NCBI GenBank assembly: GCA_964019135.1
Contig: OZ025264.1
Coordinates: 2,480,001 to 2,544,000 of the forward strand
Direction of reading: 5' to 3'
Length of the DNA: 64,000 nt
From: Arenicola marina
Lineage: Eukaryota > Annelida > Polychaeta > Arenicolidae
Part shown: positions 56,720 to 64,000 of the stretch, piece by piece
How the letters are laid out: every line of letters begins with the position of its first letter
How positions within the stretch are numbered: the first letter of the stretch is position 1
The notes under the pieces: generated by a model
What the model was told of the DNA's origin: nothing
Seen by the model: only the letters and a program-made list of their open reading frames with translations
The model's database searches: none
Position numbers and translations under genes: made by a program

Positions 56720-59700
56720 GGCAAGGGGTAGAGGCGATGGAGCGGTGGAGGGGTGGAATGGGTGAAAGGGGTTGGAGGTTGTGGAATGGGTGGAAGGGGT
56801 TGGAGGTTGTGGAACGGGTTAGAGGTGATGTCGGGGATGCTGGGGTGGAAGTGATAGAGGGGTGGCAGGGTGGAAGCGGTGGAAGGGCTAGAGGTGGAGG
56901 GGTGGCAGGGTGGAGGTGATGGAAGGGCTAGAGGCTGTGGGACGGGTTAGAGGTGGAGAGGTGGCAGGGTGGAAGTGATGGAAGGGCTAGAGGCTGCGAG
57001 ACGGGTTAGAGGTGGAGGGGTGGCAGGGTGGAAGTGGTGGAAGGGCTAGAGGCTGCGAGACGGGTTAGAGGTGGGGGGGTGGCAGGGTGGAAGTGGTGGA
57101 AGGGCTAGAGGCTGTGGGACGGGTTAGAGGTGGAGAGGTGGCAGGGTGGAAGTGATGGAAGGGCTAGAGGCTGCGAGACGGGTTAGAGGTGGGGGGGTGG
57201 CAGGGTGGAAGTGGTGGAAGGGCTAGAGGCTGTGGGACGGGTTAGAGGTGGAGAGGTGGCAGGGTGGAAGTGGTGGAAGGGCTAGAGGCTGTGGGACGGG
57301 TTAGAGGTGGAGGGGTGGCAGGGTGGAAGTGATGGAAGGGCTAGAGGCTGCGGGACGGGTGAGAGGTGGAGAGGTGGCAGGGTGGAAGTGATGGAAGGGC
57401 TAGAGGCTGCGGGACGGGTTAGAGGTGGAGAGGTGGCAGGGTGGAAGTGATGGAAGGGCTAGAGGCTGCGAGACGGGTTAGAGGTGGAGGGGTGGCAGGG
57501 TGGAAGTGGTGGAAGGGCTAGAGGCTGTGGGACGGGTTAGAGGTGGAGAGGTGGCAGGGTGGAAGTGATGGAAGGGCTAGAGGCTGCGGGACGGGTTAGA
57601 GGTGGAGAGGTGGCAGGGTGGAAGTGATGGAAGGGCTAGAGGCTGTGGGACGGGTTAGAGGTGGAGGGGTGGCAGGGTGGAAGTGGTGGAAGGGCTAGAG
57701 GCTGTGGGACGGGTTAGAGGTGGAGGGGTGGCAGGGTGGAAGTGGTGGAAGGGCTAGAGGCTGTGGGACGGGTTAGAGGTGGAGGGGTGGCAGGGTGGAA
57801 GTGGTGGAAGGGCTAGAGGCTGTGGGACGGGTGAGAGGTGGTGGGGTGGCAGGGTGGAAGTGGTGGAAGGGCTAGAGGCTGTGGGACGGGCTAGAGGTGG
57901 AGGGGTGGCAGGGTGGAAGTGGTGGAAGGCTAGAGGCTGTGGGACGGGTTAGAGGTGGAGGGGTGGCAGGGTGGAAGTGATGGAAGGCTAGAGGCTGTGG
58001 GACGGGTTAGAGGTGGAGGGGTGGCAGGGTGGAAGTGGTGGAAGGGCTAGAGGCTGTGGGACGGGTTAGAGGTGGAGGGGTGGCAGGGTGGAAGTGATGG
58101 AAGGCTAGAGGCTGTGGGACGGGTTAGAGGTGGAGGGGTGGCAGGGTGGAAGTGGTGGAAGGGCTAGAGGCTGTGGGACGGGTTAGAGGTGGAGGGGTGG
58201 CAGGGTGGAAGTGGTGGAAGGGCTAGAGGCTGTGGGACGGGTTAGAGGTGGAGGGGTGGCAGGGTGGAAGTGGTGGAAGGGCTAGAGGCTGTGGGACGGG
58301 TTAGAGGTGGAGGGGTGGCAGGGTGGAAGTGGTGGAAGGGCTAGAGGCTGTGGGACGGGTTAGAGGTGGAGGGGTGGCAGGGTGGAAGTGGTGGAAGGGC
58401 TAGAGGCTGTGGGACGGGTTAGAGGTGGAGGGGTGGCAGGGTGGAAGTGGTGGAAGGGCTAGAGGCTGTGGGACGGGTTAGAGGTGGAGGGGTGGCAGGG
58501 TGGAAGTGGTGGAAGGGCTAGAGGCTGTGGGACGGGTGAGAGGTGGTGGGGTGGCAGGGTGGAAGTGGTGGAAGGGCTAGAGGCTGTGGGACGGGTTAGA
58601 GGTGGAGAGGTGGCAGGGTGGAAGTGGTGGAAGGGCTAGAGGCTGTGGGACGGGTTAGAGGTGGAGGGGTGGCAGGGTGGAAGTGGTGGAAGGGCTAGAG
58701 GCTGTGGGACGGGTTAGAGGTGGAGGGGTGGCAGGGTGGAAGTGGTGGAAGGGCTAGAGGCTGTGGGACGGGTTAGAGGTGGAGAGGTGGCAGGGTGGAA
58801 GTGGTGGAAGGGCTAGAGGCTGTGGGACGGGTTAGAGGTGGAGGGGTGGCAGGGTGGAAGTGATGGAAGGGCTAGAGGCTGCGAGACGGGTTAGAGGTGG
58901 AGAGGTGGCAGGGTGGAAGTGGTGGAAGGGCTAGAGGCTGTGGGACGGGTTAGAGGTGGAGGGGTGGCAGGGTGGAAGTGATGGAAGGGCTAGAGGCTGC
59001 GGGACGGGTTAGAGGTGGAGAGGTGGCAGGGTGGAAGTGGTGGAAGGGCTAGAGGCTGCGGGACGGGTTAGAGGTGGAGGGGTGGCAGGGTGGAAGTGGT
59101 GGAAGGGCTAGAGGCTGCGGGACGGGTTAGAGGTAGAGGGGTGGCAGGGTGGAAGTGGTGGAAGGGCTAGAGGCTGTGGGACGGGTTAGAGGTGGTGGGG
59201 TGGCAGGGTGGAAGTGGTGGAAGGGCTAGAGGCTGTGGGACGGGTTAGAGGTGGAGGGGTGGCAGGGTGGAAGTGGTGGAAGGGCTAGAGGCTGTGGGAC
59301 GGGTTAGAGGTGGGGGGGTGGCAGGGTGGAAGTGGTGGAAGGGCTAGAGGCTGTGGGACGGGTTAGAGGTGGAGAGGTGGCAGGGTGGAAGTGGTGGAAG
59401 GGCTAGAGGCTGTGGGACGGGTTAGAGGTGGAGGGGTGGCAGGGTGGAAGTGATGGAAGGGCTAGAGGCTGCGGGACGGGTTAGAGGTGGAGGGGTGGCA
59501 GGGTGGAAGTGATGGAAGGGCTAGAGGCTGTGGGACGGGTTAGAGGTGGAGAGGTGGCAGGGTGGAAGTGATGGAAGGGCTAGAGGCTGTGGGACGGGTT
59601 AGAGGTGGAGGGGTGGCAGGGTGGAAGTGATGGAAGGGCTAGAGGCTGTGGGACGGGTTAGAGGTGGAGGGGTGGCAGGGTGGAAGTGGTGGAAGGGCTA

Positions 59701-59975
59701 GAGGCTGTGGGACGGGTTAGAGGTGGGGGGGTGGCAGGGTGGAAGTGGTGGAAGGGCTAGAGGCTGTGGGACGGGTTAGAGGTGGAGGGGTGGCAGGGTG
59801 GAAGTGGTGGAAGGGCTAGAGGCTGTGGGACGGGTTAGAGGTGGAGGGGTGGCAGGGTGGAAGTGGTGGAAGGGCTAGAGGCTGTGGGACGGGTTAGAGG
59901 TGGAGGGGTGGCAGGGTGGAAGTGGTGGAAGGGCTAGAGGCTGTGGGACGGGTTAGAGGTGGATGGGTGGAAGTG
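56720..59975. repeat. 59-bp G-rich minisatellite, about 53 copies
   Basis: Unit GTGGAGGGGTGGCAGGGTGG then AAGTGGTGGAAGGGCTAGAG and GCTGTGGGACGGGTTAGAG. Several copies are 58 bp (GAAGG for GAAGGG near 57,925, 57,983 and 58,100). The first 150 bp are less regular. TAG triplets in the unit prevent long plus frames. Confidence 0.96.
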
Positions 59976-60560
59976 GGTAGAGGTGATAGATGGAGCAGCA
60001 AGGATGTCAGTATTGGAACTTGACTTTTATGACCAGCCACCCAATCGTCGTATTTCAGATATCTGCCTCGGCCGAGAGCTGTCACTGGTGTCAAGGAACG
60101 TCGCGGGTACCTCCCCGCCCGCCCGGCAACTCCCTCCCTTCCGCCCCCCCCCCCCCCCCCGCCTTCCTCCTCGCCCTACCAACCCCCTCTCATCCCCTCA
60201 CGGTAGGTCTCCAATTCACCCCGCCCCCTCCTCTATTACATCACACTGCCAGTCCCTGTCCCTCCTCCATGTCTTGCCACACCCTGCCCACTCCCCCCCC
60301 ACCGACAGCTATTGCCCCTGCCCTATCCCGTCAACCCGCCTCTCTTCTATCCTGCCACTTCAACTCAGGTACCCTGCCCACCCTCCCCCTCCCACCTCAA
60401 TCCTGCCAGCCTCGCTTCCTCCGTTTTCATGTCAGGCCCCAACCACCACCCACTCCACCCCCCACGTCCGGTCGCCGCCACCTCCTTCCCTGCCTTCTAA
60501 AGCAGCGCCGCCTGGAGACCAAATATGACACTGTTGCTTGTTGACGGGGCGAATTTTGAA
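59976..60560. other. C-rich single-copy sequence
   Basis: Poly-C run near 60,148-60,162; long Pro/Ser-rich frames in two phases are compositional. No gene supported. Confidence 0.5.
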
Positions 60561-60579
60561 GTGGGAGGGAAACGACGAG

Positions 60580-60656
60580 AGAAAGGGGCGGGGGGTGGGG
60601 GTAGAGGGGGGAGAGAGAGAGAGAGAGAGCGGGCGGGGGGGAGGGGGGGGGGGAGG
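60580..60656. repeat. GA microsatellite and poly-G tract
   Basis: (GA)n at 60,611-60,629 followed by G runs to 60,653. Confidence 0.85.
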
Positions 60657-62016
60657 CTAAGGGCAGCCAGTCGGCCGATGACCAGGGACTGGCGAGTCGG
60701 CAAAAAACCGAGTCAAGAGACGAGATAAATCTTGCGATGAAATACGGCGACCCGGCCAGTGCGATATGGCGCCATTGACGTCTAATTGTACCACATCCAA
60801 CAGCCAAGTATGCCTCCAAGCCAGACACTAACGTAACGTATGTTATAACCAGCGGCAGTATATCGGAATAGTATGGCACGATATAGCCTTACAGGCTGAA
60901 AGGGCCGTTTAAGCGCCAATCAAATCAATGGGAATATTGATTGGAGCATAGTGAACATACTGGCGTAGTTCAGCCTAGTGTGAGCCGGCTTGATGGTGCC
61001 CTCATAGATATAGGGGCAGCAGGGTACACAAGTATCTCCATAGAACTTCCATGATGGAAGATTCATTGACATACTGCCCCCCCCCCCACCCGCCCTCCGC
61101 CTCCGCCTCCGCCGGCCCCATAACGCCAAAATGACCCATGTATTAATGGACTATTTAACCAATATATCCAGCAGATGCATTCGCAGTATTCGACCACGTG
61201 CATTAGGGTTAGCTGAATACCTTGATAAAATAAATGATAACTATTCCTCTTTTGCTCAATCATAGTTAACATCCATAACGAATAAATCAATTATGATGGG
61301 GGGGGGGGAGGGGGTTCTGCCTACAGACGGGGGGCAGGGGAGGTGTCACTGTAGGCGGGCAGTGGGGATGAGGGCCACTGGGGCTTGGTCTGGCGGTCCA
61401 CACTGCAGCCCCACCCAGGCTTAGGGTCCCGGGACTATGTCTCACCACGCCACTCCTCGGTCTCCAGCCAAAAAAACCTGTTCTCCGGTCTATAGACACT
61501 GTTCTAAAAACACTGCATCGGGCCTAATATCGGACGCCAAATCTCCGGCGGATGATCCTTGCATCCCAAGCGCCCCCTGCCGGAGATTTGTGCTGCCAGG
61601 CGGCCTGGTGGGTGATTTAACTGCACCCGACAGTGGAACCAGCCTTCTTCGCGTTATCGGGACGAGTTTAGCTTGCGGGTATAGGGACCACATAGAACAA
61701 AATAAACAGTCTATTCATGGGGTGGCCAATTCCGACAGGGGCTGATTGACGATAAAAGTGGCTTGACCTGTATGTCAGATATACTTACTTAAGGGAATAA
61801 ATCACAATCGGTTTGAAGTGGAGATAGTTGTGGTAAATGTAGGTTAGGCAATGCAGAGTACTTCGGGTTGCCTACGCTACAGAAAATATAGGCCTAGTCC
61901 AGTCCAAATATAGGCCTACGTGTTGGTCAGTATTTGATTATTTCGTTGGTTGTATATTCAGGACGCTTTAACCACTTTTGGTCATATCGCGTCAACGGGA
62001 GACGGAAGGGAGAGTG
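60657..62016. other. Single-copy sequence
   Basis: Poly-C (61,076-61,088) and poly-G (61,297-61,315) runs, and a duplicated AAATATAGGCCTA near 61,886 and 61,907. No gene supported. Confidence 0.5.
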
Positions 62017-63752
62017 GAGCCCTGCTGTTAGCGGTGGCTGCATGGACTCCGGAGCCCTGCTGTTAGCGGTGACTGCATGGACTCCGGAGCACTGCTGTTA
62101 GCGGTGACTGCATGGACTCCGGAACCCTGCTGTTAGCGGTGGCTGCATGGACTCCGGAGCCCTGCTGTTAGCGGTGGCTGCATGGCCTCTGGAGCCCTGC
62201 TGGTAGCGGTGGCTGCATGGACTCCGGAGCCCTGCTGGTAGCGGTGGCTGCATGGCCTCTGGAGCCCTGCTGGTAGCGGTGGCTGCATGGACTCCGGAGC
62301 CCTGTTGGTAGCGGTGGCTGCATGGACTCCGGAGCCCTGCTGGTAGCGGTGGCTGCATGGACTCCGGAGCCCTGCTGGTAGCGGTGGCTACATGGACTCC
62401 GGAGCCCTGCTGTTAGCGGTGGCTGCATGGACTCCGGGGCCCTGCTGTTAGCGGTGGCTGCATGGACTCCGGAGCCCTGCTGGTAGCGGTGGCTGCATGG
62501 ACTCCGGAGCCCTGCTGTTAGCGGCGGCTGCATGGACTCCGGAGCCCTGCTGTTAGCGGTGGTTGCATGGACTCCGGAGCCCTGCTGCTAGCGGTGGCTG
62601 CATGGACTCCGGAGCACTGCTGGTAGCAGTGGCTGCATGGACTCCGGAGTCCGGCTGGTAGCGGTAGCTGCATGGACTCCGGAACCCTGCTGTTAGCGGT
62701 GGCTGCATGGACTCCGGAGCCCTGCTGTTAGCGGTGGCTGCATGGACTCCGGAGCCCTGCTGGTAGCGGTGGCTGCATGGACTCCGGAGCCCTGCTGTTA
62801 GCGGTAGCTGCATGGACTCCGGAACCCTGCTGTTAGCGGTGGCTGCATGGACTCCGGAGCCCTGCTGCTAGCGGTGGCTGCATGGACTCCGGAGCACTGC
62901 TGGTAGCAGTGGCTGCATGGACTCCGGAGTCCGGCTGGTAGCGGTAGCTGCATGGACTCCGGAACCCTGCTGTTAGCGGTGGCTGCATGGACTCCGGAGC
63001 CCTGCTGTTAGCGGTGGCTGCATGGACTCCGGAGCCCTGCTGTTAGCGGTGGCTGCATGGACTCCGGAGCCCTGCTGGTAGCGGTGGCTGCATGGACTCC
63101 GGAGCCCTGCTGTTAGCGGTGGCTGCATGGACTCCGGAGCCCTGCTGTTAGCGGTGGCTGCATGGACTCCGGAACCCTGCTGTTAGCGGTGGCTGCATGG
63201 ACTCCGGAGCCCTGCTGTTAGCGGTGGCTGCATGGACTCCGGAGCCCTGCTGGTAGCGGTGGCTGCATGGACTCCGGAGCCCTGCTGGTAGCGGTGGCTG
63301 CATGGACTCCGGAGCCCTGCTGGTAGCGGTGGCTACATGGACTCCGGAGCCCTGCTGTTAGCGGTGGCTGCATGGACTCCGGGGCCCTGCTGTTAGCGGT
63401 GGCTGCATGGACTCCGGAGCCCTGCTGGTAGTGGTGGCTGCATGGACTCCGGAGCCATGCTGTTAACGGTGGCTGCATGGACTCCGGAGCCCTGCTGTTA
63501 GCGGTGGTTGCATGGACTCCGGAGCCCTGCTGCTAGCGGTGGCTGCATGGACTCCGGAGCACTGCTGGTAGCGGTGGCTGCATGGACTCCGGAGCCCTGC
63601 TGTTAGCGGTGGCTGCATGGACTCCGGAACCCTGCTGTTAGCGGTGGCTGCATGGACTCCGGAGCCCTGCTGTTAGCGGTGGCTGCATGGACTCCGGAGC
63701 CCTGCTGTTAGCGGTGGCTGCATGGACTCCGGAGCCCTGCTGTTAGCGGTGG
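62017..63752. repeat. 35-bp minisatellite, about 50 copies
   Basis: Unit GGAGCCCTGCTGTTAGCGGT followed by GGCTGCATGGACTCC. Common variants: TGGTAGC, TGCTAGC, GGAACCC, GGAGCAC and GGAGTCCGG. Minus-strand frames with a 35-residue period are repeat-derived. Duplicate blocks are offset by 280 and 945 bp. Confidence 0.97.
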
Positions 63753-63823
63753 ACGTTCAATATAGTTTAGTGTGAGACACGGTGTCCGGAAATCGGATTA
63801 CACCGCGATTGGCGGTTTGATAT
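63753..63823 (+). promoter_or_regulatory. TATA-less promoter-like segment
   Basis: Contains GTCCGGAAATCGG (ETS-like CCGGAA) at about 63,784 and GCGATTGGCGG (inverted CCAAT) at about 63,806, directly upstream of an ATGGCGGC start. GTCACGTGAC follows at 63,863-63,872. The layout resembles housekeeping promoters in animals; inferred from motif order only. Confidence 0.4.
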
Positions 63824-63840
63824 ATGGCGGCAGAGGTCAG
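63824..63840 (+). CDS. Candidate minimal first coding exon (ATGGCGGC start with GTGAGT donor)
   Basis: ATG GCG GCA GAG GTC AG is followed by GTGAGT, a near-consensus donor (CAG|GTGAGT), giving MAAEV and a phase 2 intron. The ATGGCGGC core is the YY1-type element often found at the translation start of TATA-less genes. The rest of the gene would lie beyond the window, so the product is unknown. The exon is only 17 bases and could be chance. Confidence 0.35.
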
Positions 63841-64000
63841 GTGAGTCCGGAAAGCCCCCGAAGTCACGTGACCGATGTGAGGACAGGAGCTGGGCCGGGT
63901 GTCTGGGTCCTACCGTCTGGTGATCGTGTAAGGTATGGAGGGATGGGGGTGGCGGGTTAGTGTGGGTGGGGATTTGGTGGGAGAGAGGCAGATCATATTA

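Noticed and set aside
54780..59975. Telomeric repeats
   Set aside because: CCCAC and GGGTTAGAG strings occur, but there is no run of TTAGGG or another simple telomere unit.
1..64000. CRISPR-like arrays
   Set aside because: Repeats are contiguous without unique spacers and the sequence is eukaryotic.
1..64000. tRNA, rRNA or snRNA genes
   Set aside because: Inspection for B-box/A-box pairs and conserved rRNA strings gave no convincing match; a dedicated covariance search was not possible.

Overview
The window reads as metazoan nuclear DNA, probably from a marine invertebrate; a mollusc or a cephalochordate would fit, but nothing here fixes the phylum. The signs are animal-type APE-endonuclease LINE retrotransposons, TIR-bounded non-autonomous DNA elements, intron-type splice donors after short coding starts, CpG-rich promoter-like patches, and no bacterial-style gene packing. 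No complete host gene can be read.

The dominant content is tandem repeats. About 20 arrays with unrelated units of 10 to 89 bp fill roughly 27 kb (about 40 percent). The largest are a 51-bp unit (1-4010), 24-bp (9.3-10.4 kb), 16-bp (15.1-16.4 kb), 48-bp (23.7-26.0 kb), 30-bp (27.8-29.2 kb), 89-bp (38.5-42.8 kb), a second unrelated 51-bp (43.06-43.97 kb), 32-bp (51.9-54.2 kb), a CCCAC-rich array (54.8-56.7 kb), 59-bp (56.7-60.0 kb) and 35-bp (62.0-63.75 kb). Several have higher-order structure: duplicated blocks of 144, 384/416, 768, 945 and about 1,020-1,071 bp. Many long open frames in these arrays follow from a stop-free unit and should not be taken as genes.

Mobile elements: a decayed plus-strand LINE (44,023-50,852) is split by a minus-strand, 5'-truncated second LINE (45,573-50,523). 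That insertion is flanked by a 118-bp direct duplication of host-LINE sequence (111 bp perfect). A 1.48-kb TIR element (16,507-17,984) carries a nested hAT-like MITE. A 400-bp AACGTT-rich MITE-like element lies at 27,088-27,487. A TATA-containing 178-bp repeat occurs twice, at 12.2 and 34.6 kb.

Host-gene candidates are only first exons: a 266-codon basic, low-complexity exon with a good donor on the minus strand (32,713-33,510), a signal-peptide exon (26,526-26,601, plus) and a minimal ATGGCGGC-type exon with a consensus donor at the right edge (63,824-63,840, plus). Their downstream exons were not identified, so gene structures and functions stay open. Promoter-like clusters (CRE, CACGTG, CCAAT, YY1-type) lie near 31.7, 32.3, 36.2, 37.1 and 63.8 kb.
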